DNA from: Carboxylicivirga longa
Lineage (GTDB): Bacteria > Bacteroidota > Bacteroidia > Bacteroidales > Marinilabiliaceae
Reading direction: 5' to 3'
Assembly (NCBI RefSeq): GCF_050589825.1
Contig: NZ_JBNGOZ010000017.1
Location: forward strand, 43,043 to 107,042
DNA length: 64,000 nucleotides
Shown: piece after piece, positions 52,729 through 62,566 of the stretch
How the letters are laid out: every line of letters begins with the position of its first letter
Position numbering within the stretch: the stretch's first letter is position 1
Made by a program: the position numbers and the translations under genes
The notes under the pieces: model-generated
What the model saw: only the letters and a program-made list of their open reading frames with translations
Database searches by the model: none
What the model was told of the DNA's origin: nothing

Positions 52729-52958
52729 ATCGTTATAATTTTTTCTAATCGTCAATAATGCCATCATGAATGTGTTAATACCCACCACTATTCTCAATTG
52801 TATGCCATACATTTTGTATGATGAAGTGGGGTGTTTGGGTGTCACAAAATTAACAAAAAGAGGCGAAGCCAAAGCCCCTGGTAGTTGTTTTATCTTTTCC
52901 TGTGGAGTGTTGATGCGTAGTGTTTAAAAAATAATTTGTGGACACCTATTTTTTGTAT

Positions 52959-53714
52959 TTATGCATAGACTTTATTGTGATTAATGAGTTCGAGCAGTTG
53001 GGCATGCCGCCTTTGTTCGTAAATAATCTCATCACCGGTGGTCATTTTTAAGCATCCTCTCTCTCTGATAAGCTCTTGTATATGTTGGGGATTAATTAAG
53101 AAGCGGGGGTGACATCTAAAGAAGGAGAAGTCGTTGAGCATGGCTTCGTATCGTCGCAATGGCCGGTCAACAAAGAAACAGCTTTGATCGCTTAGGTGAA
53201 AATTGGCACCGCCCTGTACGGCCTTGGCCCATGCAATTTCATTAATTGAACAAGCCTTTACCTGATTGCTGCCCTGAAGTATGATTTTGCTATCGTATTG
53301 TTCAATATTATTGAACAGGGTTTTTATTTTAAGCGGGTAGTTTTTATCCCTCAGTTCATCGATAGCCTTGTCAATGGCGGTTATCATATCGTTGATATCA
53401 AAGGGTTTGAAGATGAATTCTATGGCTGAATATTGCAGCGCCTTTACCATATACTCGTGGTAGGCCGACATAAACACAATTTTATAATCCATATTTTCAC
53501 AGCGCTTGATCACATCGAAAGAAGTACCATCAATCAGGTGGATATCGAGCATCAGCAGGTCGGGCTTATGGCATTTTATCTTTTGCACAGCTTCGTTCAC
53601 GCGGGCAGCTGTGTCGATGATCCTTATTTCCGGGAAATGATTTTCAATAATCTTGGTGATGGCCGCAATATTGAAAGTGTCGTCTTCTACGATGATGGTT
53701 TTAAGCTGTTTCAT
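52959..53714 (-). CDS. LytTR-type response regulator
   Basis: Response regulator of 251 residues: receiver domain (1-120) with acidic DD at 11-12, phospho-acceptor Asp57 in LLMLDIHLIDG and Lys in FIFKPFD, then a LytTR DNA-binding domain (about 150-245) with FFRCHPRFLINPQHI. Its gene overlaps the end of the kinase gene by 14 bases, so the two form a cognate pair. Such pairs in Bacteroidota control cell-envelope or extracellular functions; the target genes are unknown, and the barrel gene downstream is one candidate. Confidence 0.93.
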   Translation of the reverse strand: MKQLKTIIVEDDTFNIAAITKIIENHFPEIRIIDTAARVNEAVQKIKCHKPDLLMLDIHLIDGTSFDVIKRCENMDYKIVFMSAYHEYMVKALQYSAIEFIFKPFDINDMITAIDKAIDELRDKNYPLKIKTLFNNIEQYDSKIILQGSNQVKACSINEIAWAKAVQGGANFHLSDQSCFFVDRPLRRYEAMLNDFSFFRCHPRFLINPQHIQELIRERGCLKMTTGDEIIYEQRRHAQLLELINHNKVYA

Positions 53715-55665
53715 TTTGCTTTTTTTTTGCTTTTTCCTGCATGGTAAGCGGCAATGTAATGCGGGCTATGGTGCCCCTTTGAAAAGGATCTTTTCTTTTT
53801 TTATCGAATAGTTCCAGTTGTGTTTTTTGCTTCGTATCTCGCTCCAGAATACTGAGGCGTTCCTGGGTTATTTTAATGGCCATAGATTCGTGGTTCCTCT
53901 CACATTTACTCAGGCGATGATTAAAGTCAATGCCCAGGCCGTTATCTTCCACTTCCACCACCATATTGCCTTTATCGCTTAATAGGCGAATGGTTATTTT
54001 CCCTTCATCCCCCAGGGGTTTCAGTCCGTGTTCAATGGCATTTTCAACAAAAGGTTGTATAAGCATAGGGGGGATTACAACCTTGTTATTTTTAATATCA
54101 TCACTTACCGATATGTTGAATTCAAAGGGGGGTGAAAAGCGTAGCTGCTGTATCTTCAGGTAGTACTGTAGCATCTCAAGCTCTTCATCAATGGGTATAA
54201 ATTCGTAGTTGCTGCTTCGCAATACATGGCGCATAAGTTTTGAGAAGTGGGCCAGAAACTCACTGGATTTATTCATGTCGTGTTCAAGGATGAATACCTG
54301 GATGGCACTTAGGGCGTTGAAGATAAAGTGAGGACTCATTTGCGAACGCAGTAGTTGTTGCTGAAAGCGCAGGTTGCGGTAGCGGTTGCGCAGTCGTCCT
54401 TGTACAATGATCAGGATGGCCACCACGGCCAGTATAATGACGACCAGAATGCTTGCTGCCAAAAGTGAACGTTGTTTCGACAGTACGGTCTTTTGAAGTA
54501 AAGCCTCTTTGTTCAGCTCTTCGATCTTTAGTTTTTGCAGGCGACTATTGTACTTGGCTTCTACCGAGGCAATATGAAAAATGTTTTTTTCATTCAGAAT
54601 GCTGTCTCTAAGCTCGGTGGCCAGTTTGTAATATTTTAGCGAGGGATTATATTCTCGTTTCAGTTCGTAGGCCTGAGACAGTAAAGAGGCAGCCTCTTCA
54701 GCGGTATATTTCGATCCTATTTCCTCTGACAGATCCAGTCCTTTCTTAAGGTAGCGGATGGCCTCATCCGGATGTTTATCGTTCAGGTATGTGCGTCCTA
54801 TTTGTGTGTAGCTGACAGAAGTATGCATGCGCTCTTCCAGCTCCAGATTAATTTCCAGCGCCTTCATCAGGTATTCCAGCGCCAGACGATTCTGTTGCTT
54901 GGCAATGTAAGCACTGCCAATGCTGTTGTAGCAAATGGCTTGCCCAATACGACTATTGATGAGTGTGTTATGTTCCAGTGAGCGGAGGTAATAGTGCATG
55001 GCAGAGTCTAGCTGATCCAGCTTCATATAGGCCTCACCCAGGTTATTAGTGTTAATTGCTTGTCCCAGTTGATTCCCCAGTTGGGTGGCAATAGACAGTC
55101 CGCGGCGGAAATATTCAATGGCCGAGTGGTAGCGTTCCATCGCTATGCTTACATTGCCCATTCCGTTAATGGCTTTGCTCAGGCTCAGCGAGTCGTTACA
55201 CTCCTCGGCCAGTTGCAGGGCTTTCATGTGCATATCCAGCGCCTGTGGGTTTTCATCCACACGACGGTAGATGACTCCTATCTGGTTGTAGGCCCTGGTT
55301 TGGAAAAGGATATTATCCGAGGCTTCGGCTATCGCAAGGGCTTTTTGAAACATATCCATGGCCTCGGGGTAGTAAGACTTACTTCGCAGTCGTTGCCCCA
55401 CAGTAATGTATATATCAAATAACTGGTGGTAAAGATTGTTTTTAAGTGCTACTTCTTCCGCTTCCTTAAGGTAATTATCGAAGGCGGGCAGTTTGCCTTT
55501 GTTGACCTCATATTGTTCTTCTGACTGTAGGATTAGTTGCTCAACCATTTCCAGGTCTTCATTGTTGGGCATTGCTTTTGGGCTTGACTGTTTAGCGTTC
55601 TGAGGGGCTTGTTGACAGCTAAACAGTGAGCAGACTATAAATAGTATGGCGAGCAGATTTTTCAC
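53701..55665 (-). CDS. TPR sensor histidine kinase, LytS/His_kinase type
   Basis: Sensor kinase of 654 residues. A lipoprotein-type signal (MKNLLAILFIVCSLFSC) leads into about seven tetratricopeptide repeats (40-360) in the periplasm. A short coiled coil, one membrane span (about 401-422) and a His_kinase domain follow, with the phospho-His446 in QMSPHFIFNAL and an HATPase with VENAIEHGLKP. There is no receiver, so it signals to the adjoining LytTR regulator. TPR-kinases of this design are common in Bacteroidota and probably sense protein or peptide partners. If the lipobox is used, the protein would be both lipid-anchored and membrane-spanning. Confidence 0.93.
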   Translation of the reverse strand: MKNLLAILFIVCSLFSCQQAPQNAKQSSPKAMPNNEDLEMVEQLILQSEEQYEVNKGKLPAFDNYLKEAEEVALKNNLYHQLFDIYITVGQRLRSKSYYPEAMDMFQKALAIAEASDNILFQTRAYNQIGVIYRRVDENPQALDMHMKALQLAEECNDSLSLSKAINGMGNVSIAMERYHSAIEYFRRGLSIATQLGNQLGQAINTNNLGEAYMKLDQLDSAMHYYLRSLEHNTLINSRIGQAICYNSIGSAYIAKQQNRLALEYLMKALEINLELEERMHTSVSYTQIGRTYLNDKHPDEAIRYLKKGLDLSEEIGSKYTAEEAASLLSQAYELKREYNPSLKYYKLATELRDSILNEKNIFHIASVEAKYNSRLQKLKIEELNKEALLQKTVLSKQRSLLAASILVVIILAVVAILIIVQGRLRNRYRNLRFQQQLLRSQMSPHFIFNALSAIQVFILEHDMNKSSEFLAHFSKLMRHVLRSSNYEFIPIDEELEMLQYYLKIQQLRFSPPFEFNISVSDDIKNNKVVIPPMLIQPFVENAIEHGLKPLGDEGKITIRLLSDKGNMVVEVEDNGLGIDFNHRLSKCERNHESMAIKITQERLSILERDTKQKTQLELFDKKRKDPFQRGTIARITLPLTMQEKAKKKQNETA

Positions 55666-55807
55666 AATTGGATTGGGTCTGTTATGTAAGATCTTAATAA
55701 ATCCTTTTGATGCAAACTATGAAAAATAAAGGGAGAATAACAGTGATTGCTTTGAAAGTTATTAACGGAGTTATGAACAATAAATGCATGGAATTGCCTA
55801 AAAACAA

Positions 55808-55815
55808 TATCTTTG
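55808..55815 (+). promoter_or_regulatory. candidate -7 box of the dus gene
   Basis: TATCTTTG matches TAnnTTTG and lies 26 bases before the GTG start. The -33 region shows no clear TTTG. Confidence 0.5.
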
Positions 55816-55841
55816 CGACCTGAAAAATAAAGGAACTGTTT

Positions 55842-56840
55842 GTGAAGATTGGTAAGCTTGATTTGGGGAAATACCCCCTGCTTTTGGCACCCATGGAGGA
55901 TGTGACGGATCCGTCCTTTCGAGTGTTTTGTAAGGCTCAGGGGGCTGATATGATGTACACTGAGTTTGTTTCGGCCGAGGCATTGGTGCGCAATGTTAAT
56001 CGATCGTTGCGTAAGCTGGAGCTGGAGGAGACGGAGCGTCCGGTGGGTATCCAAATCTATGGGCGCGATGTGGAGAAGATGGTTGAAGCGGCGCGCATGG
56101 CGGCAGCGGCACGTCCCGAGGTAATTGATCTTAATTTTGGATGCCCTGTAAAAAAGATTGCGGGTAAGGGCAGTGGCTCAGGTTTGTTACTGGATATCCC
56201 CAGAATGCTGGCCATTACCGAGGCGGTGGTGAAAGCGGTGGATGTACCCGTTACGGCTAAAACAAGGCTGGGCTGGGATGATCAGTCGTTGGTGATTGAG
56301 CAGGTCGCAGAACAGCTTCAGGATGCCGGAGTGCAGGCTCTGTGTATTCATGGTCGCACCCGCGAACAGATGTACAATGGAGTGGCCGATTGGACGCTTA
56401 TAGGAAAAGTAAAAGCTAATCCGCGTATGCGCATTCCCATTATTGGCAATGGCGATGTGGATAGCCCGTTAGCTGCTAAACGCTTCTTTGACGATTACGG
56501 AGTGGATGCCCTCATGATAGGACGAGCGGCCATTGGTAAGCCCTGGATATTTCGTGAGATACGCCATTACCTGAATACCGGCGAGTTGTTGCCACCCCTT
56601 ACTATCGCCCAGCAGGCTTTGCTGATGGATGAGATTGTGCGTACCTCATGCACGATGCTGGGTGAGCGACGCGGTATTTTACACGCACGAAGACATCTGG
56701 CCATCCCGTTTAAAAATTTACCCGATATACGACCTTTGCGTATTCAGCTACTACGTGAAAATACCGTGGAGGGAATCTCTTCTGTATTGAAAGTGATTGG
56801 CGAGCAATACGCTAATTATACCTTGCCTGGCGTTGAGTAA
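55842..56840 (+). CDS. dusB: tRNA-dihydrouridine synthase, DusB-like
   Basis: Flavin enzyme of 332 residues, reducing uridine to dihydrouridine in the D loop of tRNA. GTG start, preceded by a purine-rich AAAGGAAC. The barrel begins LLLAPMEDVTDPSFR; the catalytic Cys is in LNFGCPVKKIAGKGSGSG, and CIHGRTREQMY and IGNGDVDSP bind RNA and FMN. The ending of about 80 residues is the DusB-type helical domain. It overlaps the convergent permease gene by 25 bases. The Dus subtype is inferred from motifs; all three are alike in this core. Confidence 0.93.
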   Translation: MKIGKLDLGKYPLLLAPMEDVTDPSFRVFCKAQGADMMYTEFVSAEALVRNVNRSLRKLELEETERPVGIQIYGRDVEKMVEAARMAAAARPEVIDLNFGCPVKKIAGKGSGSGLLLDIPRMLAITEAVVKAVDVPVTAKTRLGWDDQSLVIEQVAEQLQDAGVQALCIHGRTREQMYNGVADWTLIGKVKANPRMRIPIIGNGDVDSPLAAKRFFDDYGVDALMIGRAAIGKPWIFREIRHYLNTGELLPPLTIAQQALLMDEIVRTSCTMLGERRGILHARRHLAIPFKNLPDIRPLRIQLLRENTVEGISSVLKVIGEQYANYTLPGVE

Positions 56841-58054
56841 TATTTGCCAACAATAACGCGCACCGGATACCAGGCAGCCAGGGCGCTGATGATGGCTACG
56901 GTTATGATGACCAGTAGTACATCGGCAGCGCGCAGGGCAACGGGATAGGCGTCGGTGATATAGCTGCCGCCACCCACAAATTGGATGATGCCATACTGCT
57001 GTTGGATCAGTACGATGGCAACCCCCAATGCCGAGCCAACGAGAATACCGACAAGTGATATCAGCCATCCCTCCATCATAAAAATGCGTGTAATCAGCTG
57101 TTTGTTAGCTCCCATACTCTTTAGTGTGAAGATGCTTTCCTTCTTTTCGTATATGAGCATGGCCAGATTGGCAACAATGTTAAAGGCAGCAATGGCAATG
57201 ATAAAGCTCAGAATCATGTAAGCCATAAGTTTTTCTACCTTCATTACCTTGTAAAAGGAGGCGTGTTGCTCTTGCTGGTTCAGTACTTTCACCCGATCGC
57301 CCAACAGTGTTTGAATATCTTTCTCCAGCTTTTTCAGGTCGGCTGTTTCTTTGCCTTTAACTGCCAGTGCCGATACAATGTTATCATCATATTCAAGCAA
57401 TTTCCGCGCTTGTGCAATGTCCATAATTAAGTACTGTCCGTCGTATTCCGCTTGGTTAACGGCAAAAAAACCAGCGGGGCTTAAATATTCTTGTCGAAAG
57501 GCACTTTGAGGGGTCATCAGGTTGACTTTTCCTTTTCGTCGGGGTGCATAGATACTGAGTGGAGTAACAAAGTTAAGACGTATGGCTAATTGATCAGCCA
57601 GCTGCTTGCCAATGACACCCCGGTATTCCGATTTATATTTTAGTGCGTATTCGCCATCGATGATGATGGAGTCAATACGACTTACCTTGTTGAACATGGA
57701 ATCAACCCCCAGGATGACACCGGGTATTTTACGGTTTCTGAATTTAAGCAGTGCCTGGTGTTCCAAGGTTTCTGAGATGTGCAAAATCTCATCGTTTTCA
57801 AGGAGAGCGTGGTAAGGAAGTGTGTCGAGGGAGATAACCTTACCCGACGTAGGTACAATTTTTAAATCCGGATCGAAGGCGGTATAGAGTTCACCCATTA
57901 ATCCGTGGAGGCCATTGAATACCGATAGCACAATGACTAGTGCCATGCTGCCTGTGAGTACGCCAAAAACCGAAATCATCGATATGAGGTTGATGATATT
58001 TTGTGATTTCTTGGCGTAGAGGTATCGGCGTGCTATTTCAAAGGCCAGCTTCAT
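56816..58054 (-). CDS. FtsX/LolC-E-type ABC transporter permease
   Basis: Permease of 412 residues with the MacB/FtsX layout: an N-terminal span (INLISMISVFGVLTGSMALV), a periplasmic domain of about 220 residues, and three C-terminal spans. The start MKLAFEIARRYLYAKKSQN is typical of LolC/LolE homologues in Bacteroidota, which extract lipoproteins from the inner membrane for delivery to the outer one. The ATPase partner is not adjacent. It follows the methyltransferase and rbfA genes closely on the minus strand and overlaps the convergent dus gene. Confidence 0.88.
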   Translation of the reverse strand: MKLAFEIARRYLYAKKSQNIINLISMISVFGVLTGSMALVIVLSVFNGLHGLMGELYTAFDPDLKIVPTSGKVISLDTLPYHALLENDEILHISETLEHQALLKFRNRKIPGVILGVDSMFNKVSRIDSIIIDGEYALKYKSEYRGVIGKQLADQLAIRLNFVTPLSIYAPRRKGKVNLMTPQSAFRQEYLSPAGFFAVNQAEYDGQYLIMDIAQARKLLEYDDNIVSALAVKGKETADLKKLEKDIQTLLGDRVKVLNQQEQHASFYKVMKVEKLMAYMILSFIIAIAAFNIVANLAMLIYEKKESIFTLKSMGANKQLITRIFMMEGWLISLVGILVGSALGVAIVLIQQQYGIIQFVGGGSYITDAYPVALRAADVLLVIITVAIISALAAWYPVRVIVGKYYSTPGKV

Positions 58055-58061
58055 GATTTAT

Positions 58062-58886
58062 CTATTTTTGAGCAACCACCATCAGTCCGGTGCCTTTAGT
58101 GTGTTGTTGGCTAATGTCTACCCAGTTAAGTAAATAGGCAACGGGGTAAAAAAGTAAATAGTAAAAGGGCAGCAGAACGAAGAATAGCTTCGACGCATTC
58201 AGTGCTTTAATGGGATATTTCATGGATAGGCGCCATGACAAGTTGCCCGGTTTTCCGTAAGTGTATTGGGTACGTATGTTTTTAAAGCCGGCTCTTTCCA
58301 GTTTTTCTCTGATATCATCGGCATTATAGCCATCGCGTACGTGCTCATCAATAAATCCGTGTACCCCTTCCTCATCGTCATGATGATGATGTGCATCAGA
58401 GCCACCCTGGTCTGATGGGGTGGAGATGATGAGGGTGGCATTTTTCTTCATCGACTGATAAAAGTTATGAAATACCACTTCATCTTCCAGTATATGCTCC
58501 ATCACATCTACTGATAGTATCAGGTCGTAACTTTCAGATTGTGTATAACGGGTAAGGTCGGCATATTCAAAATGAACCCGATCGCCTAGTTTAATACGGT
58601 TAAAAAAATGATTGCAGTCATCGATTTGCTCCTGCTTTACATCTACCGCGGTAATATTCCAGTTTTTAACAATGGATGCCATGTAGTAGTCGTACTGCCC
58701 AAATCCGCTTCCGGCATCGAGTACCTGAAGTGTGTTTTTATTTTCACGTGCAATTTTTCGCAGTTCACGGCGTATATACCAAGCCCTTAATAATAATAAG
58801 TCGAGCAGGCGGTAGAAGAAGATACGCAGCGCCGGCGATTGGTTAAATACCTTGCCGAGCGAGCGTTTTATGGGATCGTACTGCAT
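58062..58886 (-). CDS. class I SAM-dependent methyltransferase
   Basis: Predicted methyltransferase of 274 residues. The Rossmann core shows motif I VLDAGSGFGQYDYYMA, a later acidic residue (TAVDVKQEQ) and LILSVDVMEHILED. The C-terminal part has a hydrophobic segment (FFVLLPFYYLLFYPVAYLL) that may touch the membrane, suggesting a lipid or quinone-type substrate. It sits between rbfA (2 bases away) and the permease gene (7 bases), so all three are in one operon. The substrate cannot be assigned. Confidence 0.85.
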   Translation of the reverse strand: MQYDPIKRSLGKVFNQSPALRIFFYRLLDLLLLRAWYIRRELRKIARENKNTLQVLDAGSGFGQYDYYMASIVKNWNITAVDVKQEQIDDCNHFFNRIKLGDRVHFEYADLTRYTQSESYDLILSVDVMEHILEDEVVFHNFYQSMKKNATLIISTPSDQGGSDAHHHHDDEEGVHGFIDEHVRDGYNADDIREKLERAGFKNIRTQYTYGKPGNLSWRLSMKYPIKALNASKLFFVLLPFYYLLFYPVAYLLNWVDISQQHTKGTGLMVVAQK

Positions 58887-58888
58887 GT

Positions 58889-59227
58889 TTATTTCTTTAG
58901 AAGGCGGTCGATGTTGTCCAGATAATCCAGGCTGTCGTCAATGAAAAAACGCAGCTCGGGGATAATGCGCATCTGCTTGCCAACGCGTTTGCCTAGGGCA
59001 AAACGTATTTGAGCCGTCTGGGCATTAATCTCGTTCATCACCTCGTCAATGTTATTGGTGGGGAAAATGCTCAGGTAGGCTTTGGCCTGACCTAAGTCAG
59101 GTGAAATTCTAACCACGGTAACCGATACCATGGTGCCCAGGCATACAGCCCGCATTTCACGCTGAAAGATTTCACTAATCTCCCGTTGTAATAACCTCGA
59201 AATTTTTTTTTGTCGTGTTGAATCCAT
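58889..59227 (-). CDS. rbfA: ribosome-binding factor A
   Basis: RbfA, 112 residues, a KH-fold protein needed for late maturation of the 30S subunit and for growth in the cold. The start STRQKKISRLLQREISEIFQ, the VRISPDLGQAKAYLSIFP strand and the end PELRFFIDDSLDYLDNID are characteristic. Compact full length. It is the first gene of a minus-strand operon with the methyltransferase and permease. Confidence 0.95.
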   Translation of the reverse strand: MDSTRQKKISRLLQREISEIFQREMRAVCLGTMVSVTVVRISPDLGQAKAYLSIFPTNNIDEVMNEINAQTAQIRFALGKRVGKQMRIIPELRFFIDDSLDYLDNIDRLLKK

Positions 59228-59960
59228 AATTATTAATCCCTCAAATCAATATTTTACACCCTGTCAATTTACGCGACCGGCGAATGGGCGAAATTACAGT
59301 TTTTCGGCGGATTTACAGTTGTGACCGTGTGCCGAATTTAAAAGCCCTTTCTTTTTTAGCAAAAAAAACCTGCATTTCCTTTGAAGTGCAGGTCTCTCAA
59401 ACCAAAACTTTTACCAATTATGAAAAAAATAGGGTGCTTTTTGCAATAATGTATTATGCACCCACTTTTCATGTTTTTCGGGCGCTGTAATGCGCCGCTA
59501 TTTCATGTATGTGCTCTGTTTACTTACCTTAGAACACCTTGACTCTCTAAAACATTTTAAATGTACACATTTTATTTGAACATATTCACCATCAGGTATT
59601 AATATTTAAAGGTGGGCGCTTCTGTAAGTTACGCCGCCCTTAGCGAAGGCTGCTTTTTCAATGTTTTTCCTGTCTTTCCTCCGGTCAAAAAAAGTGTTCT
59701 CTAATCTTATACCCAATCTAAAACGGCAGCAGGACTTCTTTGTTCATTTGTATGGTAAGCTGACCATATTGCTCTGCTTTTCCTGCGCACTATAAGAATT
59801 GTGAGTATTGCAAAGTGCTTTTCGTTGTTTTTTGTTTTCATCAGCTGATGTAGTCAGCTCGTAAACAAAAATTAACAATAGCTCAAATCCAGCAAAAGTA
59901 ATTGATTAATTTTAACTTATCTTTCCCCTTAAATTGCCATTGGTTGTTTTAATTGTTTGT
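59228..59960. other. gene-poor region with orphan terminator and possible gene relic
   Basis: About 730 bases. On the plus strand an ATG at 59420 begins MKKIGCFLQ and stops; neighbouring frames continue with MYYAPTFHVFRAL and then RYFMYVLCLLTLEHLDSL. Together these could be the frameshifted N-terminus of a membrane or secreted protein (SusC-like starts look similar), but this is weak. The hairpin at 59361-59393 is oriented for the minus strand without a minus-strand gene behind it. The rest shows nothing I can name. Confidence 0.3.
59361..59393 (-). terminator. minus-oriented hairpin without an evident gene
   Basis: The arms ACCTGCA/TGCAGGT extend with TTTC/GAAG, and on the minus strand eight T follow. 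No minus-strand coding region lies to its right for 500 bases, so it would end a small RNA, a lost gene, or act on read-through. Confidence 0.6.
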
Positions 59961-61907
59961 ATGGGGAATAAGTTTTACATCGCTCTTTTTATCACATTTT
60001 TTGTGCTTTCATCCGCTTGGTCGCAGCAAAGAAAGCAGAATCGGCAGGACAACAAAGCTTTTTTAAAAGCTTTCCAATACCTTAGATCCGATGATTATGA
60101 AAGGGCCATTACTGCCTTTCAGGATATTGTGGAGCGCTCCCCTGATTTTACAGAAGCTTATTTGCAGCTTGGACTAAGCTATTTAAATACCAATAAAGGG
60201 GCAGCGTTTGCTATTCCTGTTTTTAAACAAGGTATTGCACGTTTAAGTGCTGAAGAGCAGGAGAAGGCCTTGGGGCAGGATTTTCTGCTGGCTTTGGGGC
60301 AGGCTTATCAGGCACGGCTTATGCCTGATTCTGCACGGCAGGTTTATCAAATTTTGCTGACCCGCATTGCTGCCAACGATGATGCTTATCGAACCATGGT
60401 GGAACGAGAGCTGCGCAATTGTGAGTATGCTGAATTGTTCCTTGCCAATCCCATTGGTATTACAATTACCAATCTGGGTGAACGAGTGAACAGTCCGTAT
60501 GACGACCATAGTCCGCTGATGAGTGTTTTTGAGGATCAGATTTTATTTACTTCAAGGCGAAAAGTATCGCGACTACCGCTGTTAGACGACGGGCAGGCAC
60601 CCGAGAAAGTATATCGGTCTACTTTTAAACAGAATCAGTGGCAAGATGCTCAACTGCTGAATGTCTTTTTTAAGAATCAGGTGCATGAGTCGGGTTTGTC
60701 TTTATCGCCCGACGGAAAAACGCTTTTTATATACCGCAGCGATGTTGGGGGCAAAAGTATCTACATGAGTTTGCTGGAGAATAACCAATGGAGCGAACCT
60801 GTTAAGTTACCTTACCCCATTAATACGTCGGCCAATGAAACACACGCCTCCATATCGGCCGACCAGAGTACCTTGTTTTTTACCAGTGATCGTGCCGGAG
60901 GAAAGGGGGGACTCGATATTTACATGAGCAAAAAAAATGCTTACGGACAATGGGGGCCAGCCCGTAATTTAGGAGATGTCATCAATACACCCTATGATGA
61001 AGAAACATCCATGATGCATGTGGATGGTAAAACCCTTTATTTTGCTTCTGAGGGGCATAATTCCATGGGAAGACTCGACGTGTTTTATGCGCAGATGCGA
61101 CCCGATAGTTCCTGGACATTCCCTGTCAATCTGGGATATCCCATTAACACTCCTGATGACGACTTTTTCTTTTTGCCTACCTTGGATAAAGGACATGCTT
61201 ATTATGCTTCGTCGCGCTTCGATGACAACTATGGCGGATCGGATATTTACCGGGTGGAGTTTGCGGAAGGCTATTCAGGTGAAATGGCTGTGGTAGAGGG
61301 GAAAGTTGGCCGTCAGGGGATGGATAAGTCCCATTTGCGTATTCTGGTTACCCGTATGACTGACCGTCAGTTGGTTGGTGACTACCGACCTGATAAGCGC
61401 ACGGGTGAATATACCTTATTTCTTGAGGCCGGACATGAGTACAAGATAGAAACCTGCCTTCCTGAAAAAGTAATAAGCGTAGCCGTGGTCGATGTAAAAC
61501 CACTCATGACCTACCAACTGGAGCGTAAGGTGTATTCTTTTGAAGAAATAGAAATGACACCTCCCTTGCGTCAGCCCATTGTTCCAAAGAGTTTGGCGGA
61601 GCATAATAAGGAGGCCTTGGTTGCCATCAAGGAAGATATTAAGCAGCTGGAGGTGCTGCCTTTTTATACGATCCAGGTTTTGGCTTTACGCTATAAACCG
61701 CTTTTTGCCTCTATGTATCTAAAAGGCTTGGATGCTAATGATCTGAAGGAGGTACCCTGTAAAGATGGTTTTACCCGCTATTTGTATGGAGCTTTTAGAG
61801 ATCTTGAAGCGGCACGCACGCATCGTCGTCACATTATGAAAATGGGTAAGTTCAATGACTCTTTTGTGCGTCGCATGGCAGATATTGATGTATTGAAAGT
61901 GCAATAA
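59961..61907 (+). CDS. TPR/PD40-repeat periplasmic protein with SPOR-like end
   Basis: Exported protein of 648 residues from the start at 59961 (MGNKFYIALFITFFVLSSAW, cut near WSQ). Order: TPR repeats (about 25-150), six-bladed PD40/WD40-like propeller (about 165-440) with repeated blocks such as DQSTLFFTSDRAGGKGG and LDIYMSKK, a CarboxypepD_reg-like domain, and a final domain (FYTIQVLALRYKPLFAS) resembling SPOR modules. It resembles the PorE-type and gliding-related proteins of the type IX secretion machinery in its first half but has no OmpA end. It may bind peptidoglycan or an envelope complex. Confidence 0.8.
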   Translation: MGNKFYIALFITFFVLSSAWSQQRKQNRQDNKAFLKAFQYLRSDDYERAITAFQDIVERSPDFTEAYLQLGLSYLNTNKGAAFAIPVFKQGIARLSAEEQEKALGQDFLLALGQAYQARLMPDSARQVYQILLTRIAANDDAYRTMVERELRNCEYAELFLANPIGITITNLGERVNSPYDDHSPLMSVFEDQILFTSRRKVSRLPLLDDGQAPEKVYRSTFKQNQWQDAQLLNVFFKNQVHESGLSLSPDGKTLFIYRSDVGGKSIYMSLLENNQWSEPVKLPYPINTSANETHASISADQSTLFFTSDRAGGKGGLDIYMSKKNAYGQWGPARNLGDVINTPYDEETSMMHVDGKTLYFASEGHNSMGRLDVFYAQMRPDSSWTFPVNLGYPINTPDDDFFFLPTLDKGHAYYASSRFDDNYGGSDIYRVEFAEGYSGEMAVVEGKVGRQGMDKSHLRILVTRMTDRQLVGDYRPDKRTGEYTLFLEAGHEYKIETCLPEKVISVAVVDVKPLMTYQLERKVYSFEEIEMTPPLRQPIVPKSLAEHNKEALVAIKEDIKQLEVLPFYTIQVLALRYKPLFASMYLKGLDANDLKEVPCKDGFTRYLYGAFRDLEAARTHRRHIMKMGKFNDSFVRRMADIDVLKVQ

Positions 61908-61999
61908 TAAAGCCCTGTGCATAGTTTAAGAAAACGGTAAATTCTGTTGGTAGTGCTGATAGCTTGAATTGTGAATTTTAGCTGTTAACTTGAATTATT

Positions 62000-62007
62000 T
62001 ATATTTG
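62000..62007 (+). promoter_or_regulatory. candidate -7 box just before the ECF sigma gene
   Basis: TATATTTG fits TAnnTTTG and lies 7 bases before the ATG at 62015, so a transcript from it would be almost leaderless. The -33 partner is poor (TTTT). Confidence 0.4.
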
Positions 62008-62014
62008 CGCGCGA

Positions 62015-62566
62015 ATGGGGAACGATAAGTCAAATATAAATGTACAAGGGCAAGCCGCGCGGGAACAAGGATTTCGTGCCTTGTTTGATCAATACTATAC
62101 TCCTTTGTGTGTTTTTGCTTTGAAGTACATTGATGCATTTGATGAGGTGGAGGACATTGTGCAGGAAGTTTTCATTCAGTTTTGGGATAAGCAGAGGGGT
62201 AATTATCACATATCCAATGTAAAAGGTTACCTATTTACGGCTGTGAAAAATAATGCTTTAAATCATTTGCGCCGCAGTAATAAATATCAATTGGAGGTGC
62301 TTGATGAACAGTTTGAGCGGATTGATGAAGAGTATGAAAATCCGGCTGCTATGGAGCGTAAAAAGCAACAGCTATATCGCGAGGTGGATAAGCTGTCGCC
62401 TCAGTCAAAAACTGTTTTTGAACGCATCGTTTTCGAAAATATGAAATATAAAGAGGTTGCCAACGAGCTTGGTGTCTCTGTTAATACGGTAAAAACAACT
62501 TTCTCCAGGTCGTTAAAACGGCTACGCTCATCCATTGATCTTATTGTGTATTTATTAATGGTGTAA
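62015..62566 (+). CDS. ECF RNA polymerase sigma-70 factor
   Basis: Extracytoplasmic-function sigma factor of 183 residues from the Bacteroidota-expanded group. Region 2 (FRALFDQYYTPLCVFALKYI, then DIVQEVFIQFWDK) recognises the -10 element, and region 4 (YKEVANELGVSVNTVKTTFS) the -35. The FecR-type anti-sigma gene follows after 139 bases, the standard partner. Such pairs switch on a TonB-dependent receptor/SusD-type uptake locus when the outer-membrane receptor binds its ligand; that locus would lie beyond the window end. Confidence 0.95.
   Translation: MGNDKSNINVQGQAAREQGFRALFDQYYTPLCVFALKYIDAFDEVEDIVQEVFIQFWDKQRGNYHISNVKGYLFTAVKNNALNHLRRSNKYQLEVLDEQFERIDEEYENPAAMERKKQQLYREVDKLSPQSKTVFERIVFENMKYKEVANELGVSVNTVKTTFSRSLKRLRSSIDLIVYLLMV

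Noticed and set aside
59284..59490. Plus-strand open frame of 68 codons
   Set aside because: It crosses the orphan terminator hairpin and has no homology features in its first half; only its last part coincides with the possible gene relic.
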